Positions 1 through 7,738 of a stretch of DNA of 38,450 bases are shown one piece after another; position 1 is the stretch's first letter, and every line of letters begins with the position of its first letter. The stretch is from Muribaculaceae bacterium. Its GTDB lineage: Bacteria; Bacteroidota; Bacteroidia; Bacteroidales; G3-4614. Below the pieces are notes generated by a model. The model had not been told where the DNA came from and searched no databases. It saw nothing but the letters and a program-made list of their open reading frames with translations. The position numbers and the translations under genes are program-made. The stretch covers positions 77,574 to 116,023 of the forward strand of contig JAFYRT010000032.1 of assembly GCA_017546805.1 (NCBI GenBank). Direction: 5' to 3'.

Positions 1-312
1 TATTCCCTCTCCACAATTCATTGGTTGAGAATCGGTAATATATTTCATAGGGAAGTATAGTTCTCTGCCCAAGATGATTTTTGCAGATTCTGTATCGTCA
101 ATATCCTCAAACTTTATAAGAGCAGTTACATCACTTTTAAAGCGGTACTCCTCAATAAAGAATGGAACAAATATTCCATCGATGTCTGCAACCAAATATG
201 GAGTATCCTCCTCTCCGAAGATATCGTTGATAAAGGTACACGATAACTCACCTGATACTCCATGAGTTTTAGTTACCTTTCCTATTTTTATTACCTCTTG
301 CGGTTTAATCAT
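1..312 (-). CDS. rimM: Ribosome maturation factor RimM (N-terminal part, runs off the window)
   Basis: RimM binds ribosomal protein S19 and helps process and assemble the head of the 30S subunit. The reading frame from the ATG at 312 is open to the left edge (104 codons). Its first residues contain the family signature (VIKIGKVTKTHGVSGEL), followed by an N-terminal beta-barrel domain to about residue 85 and the start of the PRC-barrel part (GRELYFP). The start overlaps the end of murA by 8 nt (ATGATTAA), so the two are translationally coupled. The C-terminal part lies outside the window. Confidence 0.9.
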   Translation of the reverse strand, partial: MIKPQEVIKIGKVTKTHGVSGELSCTFINDIFGEEDTPYLVADIDGIFVPFFIEEYRFKSDVTALIKFEDIDDTESAKIILGRELYFPMKYITDSQPMNCGEGI

Positions 313-1618
313 TGCTAATACGTTGAATTGATGCTCCTAATGCGTTTAATCTCTCATCTATCTTTTCGTAACCTCGGTCAATTTGATCGATGTTGTCGAT
401 TTTACTTGTTCCCTGTGCCGACATTGCCGCAATCAACAACGCAATTCCTGCTCTGATATCGGGCGAAACCATTGAGGTTGCACGCAATGGGTGTTGTTTA
501 TCTTGACCAATCACAACTGCTCTATGGGGGTCGCAAAGGATAATTTGTGCGCCCATATCAATAAGTTTATCAACAAAGAACAGACGGCTTTCAAACATCT
601 TCTGGTGTATCAACACACTACCTTTAGCCTGTGTTGCCACCACCAATATCACACTCATAAGGTCGGGAGTAAGTCCCGGCCATGGAGCATCGGCAAATGT
701 CATAATAGAACCATCCATAAAGGTCTCTATTTCGTAGTGGTCGTGTTTGGGGATATACAAATCGTCACCCTCCTCCTTTATGGTAATTCCAAGGCGACGG
801 AATGCATCGGGTATTATCCCTAAATCTTTTATTGATACGTCTTTGATACGAAGCTCTGAACTTGTCATTGCCGCCATTCCTATAAAGCTTCCTATCTCAA
901 TCATATCGGGCAACAAACGGTGAGAACATCCACCTAAACTCTCCACACCTGTTATGGTTAAAAGGTTTGAACCAACACCCTCAATTTTTGCACCCATCGA
1001 GTTTAGCATTTTTGAGAGTTGTTGCAAATAGGGTTCGCATGCCGCATTGTATATTGTTGTCACTCCTTTTGCCAAAACAGATGCCATAAGAATATTAGCA
1101 GTTCCTGTTACAGAGGCTTCGTCTAACAACATATAACAACCGTTCAAGCCATTAGATGTAATTTCGTAAGCATGGCGCTCCTCATCATATGAAAAGTTTG
1201 CTCCAAGTTTTTGAATTCCCAAGAAGTGAGTATCCAATCTGCGACGACCAATTTTGTCGCCTCCCGGCTTAGATACAACCGCTTTGCCAAAACGTGCCAC
1301 CAATGGGCCAACAATCATTACAGAGCCTCTCAATGATGAACATTTCTTTAAGAAGTCGTCGCTATTGAGATAATTCAAATCAATGTTGTCTGCCTTGAAA
1401 GTATATGCTCCAACGCCAATGCGTGTAACCTTAACTCCCATATCAGCCAAAAGCTCAATAAGGTTGTTTACATCTCTAATATCGGGCACGTTGGTTATTG
1501 TTACCTCCTCGCTTGTAAGCAGAACTGCACATATTACTTGCAATGCTTCATTTTTAGCACCTTTGGGAGTTATGGTTCCATTCAAATGGCAACCACCCTT
1601 TATTATAAATGATGACAT
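305..1618 (-). CDS. murA: UDP-N-acetylglucosamine 1-carboxyvinyltransferase, Cys-to-Asp type
   Basis: MurA transfers enolpyruvate from PEP to UDP-GlcNAc in the cytoplasm, the first committed step of peptidoglycan synthesis. The protein has 437 residues, about the usual family length. It has the substrate-binding Lys22-Asn23 in the GAKNEAL motif. The catalytic loop reads PGGDKIGRRRLD, so the residue equivalent to E. coli Cys115 is Asp121. Enzymes with Asp here are known to be active and insensitive to fosfomycin. The gene follows DUF4290 after 5 nt and overlaps rimM, so it is mid-operon. The identification is secure. Confidence 0.97.
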   Translation of the reverse strand: MSSFIIKGGCHLNGTITPKGAKNEALQVICAVLLTSEEVTITNVPDIRDVNNLIELLADMGVKVTRIGVGAYTFKADNIDLNYLNSDDFLKKCSSLRGSVMIVGPLVARFGKAVVSKPGGDKIGRRRLDTHFLGIQKLGANFSYDEERHAYEITSNGLNGCYMLLDEASVTGTANILMASVLAKGVTTIYNAACEPYLQQLSKMLNSMGAKIEGVGSNLLTITGVESLGGCSHRLLPDMIEIGSFIGMAAMTSSELRIKDVSIKDLGIIPDAFRRLGITIKEEGDDLYIPKHDHYEIETFMDGSIMTFADAPWPGLTPDLMSVILVVATQAKGSVLIHQKMFESRLFFVDKLIDMGAQIILCDPHRAVVIGQDKQHPLRATSMVSPDIRAGIALLIAAMSAQGTSKIDNIDQIDRGYEKIDERLNALGASIQRISND

Positions 1619-1623
1619 AGATT

Positions 1624-2238
1624 CTATTTTTTATTATGGCGGTTATTGCGATTGTTGTTATTATTTGTCTTCTTTGCTTGAAGTTCTTTTATTGAACGCA
1701 ATTTCAAATCTTCAACAGTAATATCTCCCACAACGTCTCCAATATACTCTTTAATATCTTTCAATATTCTCTCATCCTCCACAATCTCCTTTGTTGAGTT
1801 ATATAGAGTCTTTTTCATGTTGTTTGCCAACAAGGAGAGCAACTGTTTACGCTCTTGGCTATCTTCGGGGAAGGAAGATATTTTCTTCATCATATCCTCC
1901 AATAGCTTTCCGTAATGACGATATTTAATTGGAGTTAATTTATATGGTATAGATTTGGGACGAGTATAAAGATTGTCGGGCTTTAAAACCTCGTATGGAT
2001 AATCAATATCGAGTTTAAAATCAGACATAATAGCCAAATGGTCCCACAACTTATGTTTGAAATCGTCAATATCTCTTAAATGTGGAAATAGATTTCCCAT
2101 TGTTGCAATTATTGCATAAGCACAACGTGTACGCTCCTCGCGATTCTCAATTTGTGTACAATAGTCAACCATTCGTTGTATGTTACGTCCATACTCCGGC
2201 AACTCTAATTTCTTTAACTGTGTGTTATAATCCAACAT
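1624..2238 (-). CDS. DUF4290 family protein
   Basis: A 204-residue soluble protein that I recognise as the Bacteroidota family DUF4290; its function is unknown. It starts MLDYNTQLKKLELPEYGRN and is mostly helical and charged. It ends in a low-complexity Asn/Arg/Lys tail (about residues 190-204). There is no signal peptide or membrane segment. Its ATG shares a base with the tsaB stop (TAATG), and murA begins 5 nt downstream. The conserved linkage to murA suggests a cell-envelope or translation-linked housekeeping role, but this is inference from position only. Confidence 0.85.
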   Translation of the reverse strand: MLDYNTQLKKLELPEYGRNIQRMVDYCTQIENREERTRCAYAIIATMGNLFPHLRDIDDFKHKLWDHLAIMSDFKLDIDYPYEVLKPDNLYTRPKSIPYKLTPIKYRHYGKLLEDMMKKISSFPEDSQERKQLLSLLANNMKKTLYNSTKEIVEDERILKDIKEYIGDVVGDITVEDLKLRSIKELQAKKTNNNNNRNNRHNKK

Positions 2239-2948
2239 TATTTGTTTGATATATTATTTAATACTTTGTTTTTGGGAGTTGTTGCTTGAAACTCCTTTAA
2301 ATAGAAGGGTTGATAGTAGGCAGTATCTTGGAAATCCTGATTACGGAAAGCTCGCTCAGATAGTGCCAACATCCATTTTGCCAATGGTGCTATACCCGAT
2401 ATAAATATGGCATTCTCGCTCTTAATTACATCTTTGCACTTCTCGGCACCATCGCCAAAGAATACCACTTTACGCTCCTTTAAAATATCAGAGAAACTGT
2501 TTTCGTCAATTATATTGGCAGCTATTGGCAAGGTTGGTTGCAATGCTCTGTCGTAGATTGCTGAATATACCTCCATACGGCGAGCATCAATCATTGGACA
2601 TAACAGAGCATCCTCATCGGCATTGGGATTGAACATTACTGCACACGCCATAATCTCTGTTGTATCGAGCGCAATCAAAGGCACATCTAAACCAAAGCAC
2701 AAACCTTTTGCCATTGACACTCCTATTCTCAATCCTGTATATGAACCCGGACCGCCACTTACGGCAACCGCATCTACTTTTAAATTATTCGATTTTACAA
2801 ATTCAAGTGCATCATTGACATATCCACCCAATAGCGATGCATGTGACGGGCCATCGAAATGTTCACGATTAAACGCCACCGATCCGTCAACTGTTACTGC
2901 CAATGAACACACCTTTGTTGAAGTTTCTATATTTATTATGCAAGGCAT
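2238..2948 (-). CDS. tsaB: tRNA threonylcarbamoyladenosine biosynthesis protein TsaB
   Basis: TsaB is the inactive ASKHA-fold partner of TsaD in the complex that makes t6A37 in ANN-decoding tRNAs. The 236-residue protein has the N-terminal phosphate-1-like motif INIETSTKVCSLAV and the highly characteristic GPGSYTGLRIGVSMAKGL stretch (about residues 66-83). It lacks the metal-binding histidines of TsaD, which separates the two paralogs. It is the first gene of the minus-strand tsaB-DUF4290-murA-rimM operon. A short TATCTTCG promoter-like element lies upstream at 3099-3106. Confidence 0.93.
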   Translation of the reverse strand: MPCIINIETSTKVCSLAVTVDGSVAFNREHFDGPSHASLLGGYVNDALEFVKSNNLKVDAVAVSGGPGSYTGLRIGVSMAKGLCFGLDVPLIALDTTEIMACAVMFNPNADEDALLCPMIDARRMEVYSAIYDRALQPTLPIAANIIDENSFSDILKERKVVFFGDGAEKCKDVIKSENAIFISGIAPLAKWMLALSERAFRNQDFQDTAYYQPFYLKEFQATTPKNKVLNNISNK

Positions 2949-3185
2949 ATGTAGTTTTTAGTTGTTAGTTTTTAGTTGTTAGTTAACGAGCCTTCGCTCG
3001 TTGAAGCCGCTCACGCTCAACAATACTCAAACAAGTTTGTCATTGTATTCGCTTACTCGCGGATTTGTTAGTTATTAATTAGTTTATATTTATTTCTGCG
3101 AAGATAATATTTTTTTTTCAGTTTTTAGTTAACACAATGGGGTAAATGAAGTTGTTATTAACAAACATTTTGTTTGTTGAAATAA

Positions 3186-3250
3186 CTAAGGGAATACCGC
3201 GCGGACATCAACTACCCCGTAGGGGCGGTTGAGTTTACGAAACCGAAAAC
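3186..3250 (-). pseudogene. Possible remnant of a second FSU-paralog (variable-region) gene end
   Basis: The minus-strand frame ends in DVRAVFP followed by TAG. It shares the block TGTCCGCGC with the intact lipoprotein 3' end (SVRAVCE, around 3385-3394). C-terminal SVRPV/VRAV endings are typical of Fibrobacter succinogenes major-paralog domains. Only about 20 codons are preserved, there is no start, and sequence upstream of it does not match the domain. It may be a decayed duplicate or chance. Confidence 0.3.
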
Positions 3251-3325
3251 TAAAAACTAACAAAGCCACGAATAAGCGAGTGCAAAGTTATACTTGCATA
3301 AACTTTGCCGAGCGTGAGTGGGTTC

Positions 3326-3343
3326 GAGAGATGAATATCTCTC
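3326..3343. repeat. Inverted repeat, 7-bp stem with 4-nt loop
   Basis: GAGAGAT and ATCTCTC flank a GAAT loop, read on the plus strand. This is the second of two hairpins downstream of the lipoprotein gene ending at 3373. No T-run follows on the minus strand, so it is a poor intrinsic terminator. See the DGR finding for another reading. Confidence 0.6.
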
Positions 3344-3348
3344 AACTG

Positions 3349-3372
3349 AATTAAATGCCATAGCATTTAATT
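3349..3372. repeat. Perfect 10-bp inverted repeat with 4-nt loop directly after the stop codon
   Basis: AATTAAATGC and GCATTTAATT enclose the loop CATA, abutting the stop codon of the lipoprotein gene at 3373-3375. The geometry (stem of 7-10 bp, loop of 4 nt, just downstream of a variable C-terminal coding region) matches the DNA hairpin/cruciform known to assist DGR retrohoming. It could instead be a weak terminator, but no T-tract follows on the minus strand. Confidence 0.7.
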
Positions 3373-4704
3373 TTACTCGCAAACTGCGCGGACAGATAGC
3401 CCGCTGTAACGGTTATAGTCGTTCCAGTCCACGTAGCTCGAATTGAAGACCAAGTAGCAGGCGTAGTAGCTGTCGTCCGTGCCGAGCGAACTCGACCTGT
3501 AGTAGCCGTAGTCGCCTGCACTGTAGAGACCGCCGTCGAGGCGACAGCCCGCCGCAGGAAGAAATATGGAGTTTCCGTTCTTTTTACTTGTTACTTTATA
3601 GCCTTTTACTCCGTTTTTAGTGGTCCAAGTCCAAGTGCAATTTGAGGTATTGCGTAATTCAGCTTGTTCTTCGCTTGTTGGCATTCGCCAATTGCCTCCC
3701 CAATTTACTCTCGCTGCATCGTCTGATAGTTGAAGTTTGGTTTTATTATCTACTGTGCCATAATATGAATTTACACAATATTTGGTCATTGAATATTTAT
3801 CACCATTACAATATTTGTAGGTGCTCCATTCGTATATTGTCTTTGGTGAGGTTTCGCCCCAAGCAAAGTAATCGCCGTAACCTTCGGGTGTGGTGGCTCC
3901 TACATTACAGGTTGCCCATTTTATTCCACTGGGCAAGCCAAGGTCAATATATTCGGGTATAAATTCCTCAAAATTTGCGACAAACTCTGTGTCTGCTGTT
4001 ATTGTTGCCGTATATGGATTCGCGGTTGATACTTCTGACCCGTTTACTGTCCAATTAACAAAACCATATCCGTCGTTGGGAGTAGCGGTGAGGGTTACCT
4101 TTCCGTTAGGTGCTAATTGCGTTTTATCCACTTTGGCTGTTCCGCCTTCGCTTGATACTACGGTTACTTTATGTGTGATAAAGTTAGCTTTAAACTCTGT
4201 ATTTGCTATTATTGTCGCTGTATATGGGTTCGCGGTTGAGACTTCCTCTCCGTTGACTGTCCAATTTACGAAACGGTAACCCTCTTGTGGTGTAGCTGTT
4301 AAGGTTACTTCTCCGTTATACCCTACTTCTGTTTTTGAGGCTTTGGCTGTTCCGCCCTCGCCTGCTGTTACTTTTATTGTATATATCTCTTTTTCAAAGT
4401 TTGCTCTAAATTGTGTGTTGCAAATTATTAATGCTGTATATGGGTTCTCTTTTGATACCTCTTTTCCTTCCACTGTCCAATTGACAAATCGGTAGCCTTC
4501 TTGTGGGGTGGCGGTTAAGGTTACTTCTCCGTTATACCCTACTTGTGTTTTTGAGGCTTTGGCTGTTCCGTATTCCATTGTCTCAAATGATACGGTGTAT
4601 GTTCCTAATGTGGGGTCAAAATTTGGATTACACGATATTAAACTAACTGATATTAATATTATAAGTATTCTTATAATGTGGGCGTAGTGTTTTATATTGT
4701 TCAT
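3373..4704 (-). CDS. Surface lipoprotein with three InlB-like repeats and a FSU-paralog C-terminal domain; possible DGR target
   Basis: A 443-residue predicted lipoprotein with lipobox LISC (Cys25). Residues about 36-103, 107-175 and 178-245 are three near-identical repeats (core GYRFVNWTVNGEEVS) of the Flg_new/InlB B-repeat type, a surface spacer. From about 251 the protein has the Fibrobacter succinogenes major-paralog domain (YIDLGLPSGIKWATCNVG, WRMPT, FLPAAG), a C-type-lectin-like fold. The last ~60 codons are far richer in G+C than the rest (58% by hand count over 3421-3540, against 28% over 3721-3780). They are dominated by xxC codons (GAC, TAC, AGC, GGC), as expected when AAC template codons are mutagenised. 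A cruciform-like hairpin follows. The lipoprotein assignment is good; the DGR assignment is inferred because no reverse transcriptase or template is in view. Confidence 0.85.
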   Translation of the reverse strand: MNNIKHYAHIIRILIILISVSLISCNPNFDPTLGTYTVSFETMEYGTAKASKTQVGYNGEVTLTATPQEGYRFVNWTVEGKEVSKENPYTALIICNTQFRANFEKEIYTIKVTAGEGGTAKASKTEVGYNGEVTLTATPQEGYRFVNWTVNGEEVSTANPYTATIIANTEFKANFITHKVTVVSSEGGTAKVDKTQLAPNGKVTLTATPNDGYGFVNWTVNGSEVSTANPYTATITADTEFVANFEEFIPEYIDLGLPSGIKWATCNVGATTPEGYGDYFAWGETSPKTIYEWSTYKYCNGDKYSMTKYCVNSYYGTVDNKTKLQLSDDAARVNWGGNWRMPTSEEQAELRNTSNCTWTWTTKNGVKGYKVTSKKNGNSIFLPAAGCRLDGGLYSAGDYGYYRSSSLGTDDSYYACYLVFNSSYVDWNDYNRYSGLSVRAVCE

Positions 4705-4865
4705 AATTATTTATTTTTTATAGTGTATGCAAATTGCGTTATTATTTATGCAAAATAATGTTATTTTTTTCAGATAAGCAAAGTAATGGCTGATAAAAGA
4801 GCAGATGTAAAAGGTGCTGTAAAAGATATTTATTTTAAAGTATATGCTATGTGCATATTTATGTG

Positions 4866-4873
4866 TACCTTTG
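4866..4873 (+). promoter_or_regulatory. Bacteroidetes -7 element for the DUF5020 gene
   Basis: TACCTTTG matches TAnnTTTG exactly, 17 nt before the ATG at 4891. No clear TTTG is seen 18-20 nt upstream, so the -33 element is weak or absent. Confidence 0.5.
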
Positions 4874-4890
4874 TTTAAAATTCACACATT

Positions 4891-5610
4891 ATGAAAAAAT
4901 TATTTTTAACTCTTGTTTTTGCTGTTGCATCGTTTAGTTTGTTTGCTCAGCTTAATATTCAGATGCACTACGATTTTGGTAATGTTGCATACGGCAATCA
5001 ACTTTCGAACCGTCCTCATTTAACTGCGACAATAGAGAATTTTACTCCTGACAGATTTGGTAGTACTTACTTCTTTATTGATGGTAATTTTGGTGGCAAT
5101 ACAATGATGAGTGCATATGCAGAGCTTTCTCGTGAGTTCCGTTTCTGGAAAGCTCCTGTTGCTATTCACATTGAGTATAATGGTGGTTTGCAAGAGGGGT
5201 TTGGTTATGATGATGCTTACCTTGCCGGTATTGCTTATAACTGGGCAAGTGCAGATTTTAGCAAAACTTTCTCGTTACAAGCTATGTACCGCTATGTTGC
5301 AAGACAAGAGAAGGGTTATAAACACAATTGGCAGTTGACTACTGTTTGGGGTATTAATTTTGCCAAAGGGTTGTGTACATTCTCGGGTTATGCCGACCTA
5401 AACTTTGACAAAAAATTAAACGGGTATCTTATGTTTACAAGCGAACCTCAATTCTGGTTTAACCTTAATGCTTTGAAAAAGGTTAATGACAACATGAGGT
5501 TGAGTATTGGAACTGAGTTGGAATTGAGCCAAAACTTTATTTGGCCTACTGACGGATTTAACAACCGTTTTTATGCTATTCCAACGATAGCCGCAAAATG
5601 GACTTTCTAA
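4891..5610 (+). CDS. DUF5020 family outer-membrane protein (Tsx-like barrel)
   Basis: A 239-residue protein with a clear signal peptide (MKKLFLTLVFAVASFSLFAQ, cleavage about residue 20). The rest alternates aromatic and polar residues and ends in Trp-Thr-Phe, the C-terminal aromatic signature of outer-membrane beta-barrels. I recognise the DUF5020 family, related to the nucleoside-specific channel Tsx. A transport substrate cannot be assigned from sequence. It has its own promoter-like element and stands apart from the next operon. Confidence 0.75.
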   Translation: MKKLFLTLVFAVASFSLFAQLNIQMHYDFGNVAYGNQLSNRPHLTATIENFTPDRFGSTYFFIDGNFGGNTMMSAYAELSREFRFWKAPVAIHIEYNGGLQEGFGYDDAYLAGIAYNWASADFSKTFSLQAMYRYVARQEKGYKHNWQLTTVWGINFAKGLCTFSGYADLNFDKKLNGYLMFTSEPQFWFNLNALKKVNDNMRLSIGTELELSQNFIWPTDGFNNRFYAIPTIAAKWTF

Positions 5611-5698
5611 AAGCAGATTATTACTCTTTAAACAATGTTTTTACAGGAGATATTTGTATCTTCGTACACTTAATTTAGATAAAACTTAATATATTATT

Positions 5699-6571
5699 AT
5701 GTTATACTCAATGACAGGATATGGGAAGAGTGTTGTAAAACTTCCTTCTCGTGATATTACAATAGAGATTAAATCGTTAAATAGCAAACAGTTGGATTTG
5801 TCTGTTAGAATTCCTTCGGTATACTCGTCTATTGATGGAAGCATCAGAAGCAAAATTGCGAAACTTGTTGAACGCGGTAAGGTTGAATTTTCGATGAGAG
5901 TTGAAAATATTTCTTCATCGAATGGTGCTTGCGTGAATATTCCTGTTATTAAAAAGTATAAGGAGCAGATTGTTGATGCTGCCTCTGAAATTGGTGCTGT
6001 TGTTCCTGAGAATTGGTTTGAGATTCTTTTACGTATGCCCGAAGCTATCACTACTGAAGTGAAAGAGGTTGACGAGGAGGAAGAGTCTGCTATATTGGCT
6101 GGTGTTGACGAGGCTATTGAGGCTCTTTGCAAATTCAGAGAGCAAGAGGGTGCTATGTTGCAATCGTTCTTTGAGAGCAAACTTCAAAACATCAGAGAGC
6201 TATTGAACAGTGTTGAGCCTTACGAAAAAGAGCGTATTGAGAAGATTAAAGCAAGACTTATTGAAAATCTTGAAAAAATAAAAGAGGTTGATTACGATAA
6301 AAACCGCTTTGAACAAGAGCTTATCTTCTATATCGAAAAACTTGATATCAACGAGGAGAAGCTACGTCTTGACAACCACTTGAAATACTTTAAGGAGACT
6401 ATGGATGGGAAACAAGGTCAAGGTAAAAAACTTGGCTTTATTGCTCAAGAACTTGGTCGCGAAATTAACACTATGGGTTCAAAAGCCAATAATGCGGAAC
6501 TACAACGTATTGTGGTTGAAATGAAAGATGAGTTGGAACAAATTAAAGAGCAAGTTCTAAACGTCTTATAA
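5699..6571 (+). CDS. yicC: YicC/YloC family endoribonuclease
   Basis: A 290-residue protein with the family's invariant start MTGYGKS (residues 5-11), an N-terminal YicC_N domain, and a C-terminal DUF1732 segment. The latter contains the conserved RFEQELIFYIEKLDINEE stretch and a closing helix. Characterised members are RNases involved in small-RNA turnover. The start MLYSMTGYG fits family alignments. It begins the plus-strand group yicC-gmk-nadD, a linkage common in Bacteroidetes. A TATCTTCG promoter-like box lies at 5657-5664. Confidence 0.9.
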   Translation: MLYSMTGYGKSVVKLPSRDITIEIKSLNSKQLDLSVRIPSVYSSIDGSIRSKIAKLVERGKVEFSMRVENISSSNGACVNIPVIKKYKEQIVDAASEIGAVVPENWFEILLRMPEAITTEVKEVDEEEESAILAGVDEAIEALCKFREQEGAMLQSFFESKLQNIRELLNSVEPYEKERIEKIKARLIENLEKIKEVDYDKNRFEQELIFYIEKLDINEEKLRLDNHLKYFKETMDGKQGQGKKLGFIAQELGREINTMGSKANNAELQRIVVEMKDELEQIKEQVLNVL

Positions 6572-6584
6572 TTGATTGTTAACT

Positions 6585-7154
6585 ATGAAAAGAGGGAAAT
6601 TGATTATTTTTTCGGCTCCTTCAGGCTCGGGAAAATCTACTATAATAAACTATTTATTGGGGTGTAATTTGGATTTGGCTTTTTCTATTTCTGCCACATC
6701 GCGCGCTCCAAGAGGTAACGAACAAAATGGAGTGGAATACTTCTTTTTGACTCCCGATGAATTTAGAGCAAAGATTGCCAACGACGAATTCATTGAGTAC
6801 GAAGAGGTGTATAAAGACAACTTTTACGGCACTCTTAAGAGCGAAGTTGAACGTATCAGAGAGAATGGTATGAATGTTGTTTTTGACATTGATGTTGTTG
6901 GTGGTGTTAATATTAAAAACATTTTTGGCGAGGAGGCTCTGTCGATGTTTATTATGCCTCCAAGCGTAGATGAGCTTCGTAACAGACTTGTTGGTAGAAA
7001 CACCGATAGTGCCGAGACTATTGAAAAACGTTTGGCTAAAGCCGAATATGAGATTGGTTTTGCTGATAAATTTGACAAGGTTGTTATAAACGACAATCTC
7101 GACAGCGCAAAAGCCGAGGCTCTATCAATTATTAAAGAATTTATTGAAAAGTAA
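6585..7154 (+). CDS. gmk: Guanylate kinase
   Basis: Guanylate kinase phosphorylates GMP to GDP with ATP in the cytoplasm. The 189-residue protein has the P-loop SAPSGSGKST (about residues 9-18), the GMP-binding segment SATSRAPRGNEQNGVEYFF, and the FDIDVVGG region, giving the family's full length. The start chosen is ATG (MKRGKLII) at 6585; an in-frame TTG lies 9 nt upstream but adds nothing conserved. The stop overlaps the nadD start (TAATG), indicating coupled translation. Confidence 0.96.
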   Translation: MKRGKLIIFSAPSGSGKSTIINYLLGCNLDLAFSISATSRAPRGNEQNGVEYFFLTPDEFRAKIANDEFIEYEEVYKDNFYGTLKSEVERIRENGMNVVFDIDVVGGVNIKNIFGEEALSMFIMPPSVDELRNRLVGRNTDSAETIEKRLAKAEYEIGFADKFDKVVINDNLDSAKAEALSIIKEFIEK

Positions 7155-7726
7155 TGGAAATTGGTTTCTTCGGAGGGTCGTTCAACCCAATTCATATTGG
7201 TCATCTGATTATTGCCGAGCATATTTGCAACAATGCCGGATTGGATGAATTATGGATTAGTGTTACGCCTAAAAATCCGTTGAAAGCCGACTCTTCGCTT
7301 TTGGATGAGAAGCATCGTGTTGAGATGGTGAAAAGAGCCATTGAGCGTTTTGATAAGATTAAATATTGCGATATCGAACTCTCTCTGCCTATCCCCTCTT
7401 TCACTGCCAATACTTTAAGAGAGTTGTGTAAGCGTTATCCCGAACACAACTTCTCGCTTATTATCGGGGCTGACAACTGGTTGCTTTTTGACAAATGGAG
7501 AGAATTTGATTTTATACTGAATAATTTTAAAATTATTGTTTACCCTCGCCCGGGATATGATATTGACATAAATAGTCTGCCAAATGGTGTTACCTTATGC
7601 AATACTCCCGAGATAGGAATTTCTTCGACTATGGTAAGAGATAGTTTCAAGTGTGGTAAACCTGCACACTCATACGTTGCCGAGGCTGTAAGCAATTATA
7701 TTGTTGAGAATAATTTATATACCTAA
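7154..7726 (+). CDS. nadD: Nicotinate-nucleotide adenylyltransferase
   Basis: NadD adenylates nicotinate mononucleotide to deamido-NAD in NAD synthesis. The 190-residue protein shows the nucleotidyltransferase signature GGSFNPIHIGHLIIAE (residues 6-21), including the HxGH motif. Near the C terminus it has ISSTMVRDS, the ISSTxIR nucleotide-binding motif. It overlaps gmk by one base. The DUF5063 gene follows after 12 nt. Confidence 0.95.
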   Translation: MEIGFFGGSFNPIHIGHLIIAEHICNNAGLDELWISVTPKNPLKADSSLLDEKHRVEMVKRAIERFDKIKYCDIELSLPIPSFTANTLRELCKRYPEHNFSLIIGADNWLLFDKWREFDFILNNFKIIVYPRPGYDIDINSLPNGVTLCNTPEIGISSTMVRDSFKCGKPAHSYVAEAVSNYIVENNLYT

Positions 7727-7738
7727 ACCAATAGGAAT

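Larger units (their letters stand above)
2949..3372. other. Intergenic region with repeats, hairpins and a possible gene-tail remnant
   Basis: No intact gene is visible. From tsaB outwards it holds two copies of the unit GTTTTTAGTTGTTA (about 2951-2985), a 7-bp hairpin AACGAGC/GCTCGTT near 2984-3001, a minus-strand promoter-like TATCTTCG (3099-3106), and a CCCC-GTA-GGGG hairpin (about 3214-3224). A minus-strand reading frame ending at 3186 finishes VRAVFP, resembling the tail of the neighbouring lipoprotein. Two further hairpins directly follow that lipoprotein gene. The stretch looks like eroded or recombined DNA rather than a simple promoter. Confidence 0.6.

Noticed and set aside
5686-6180. 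Minus-strand open frame of 164 codons opposite yicC
   Set aside because: It is a low-complexity Ser/Ile/Thr frame antisense to a firmly identified gene, with no promoter or neighbour supporting it.
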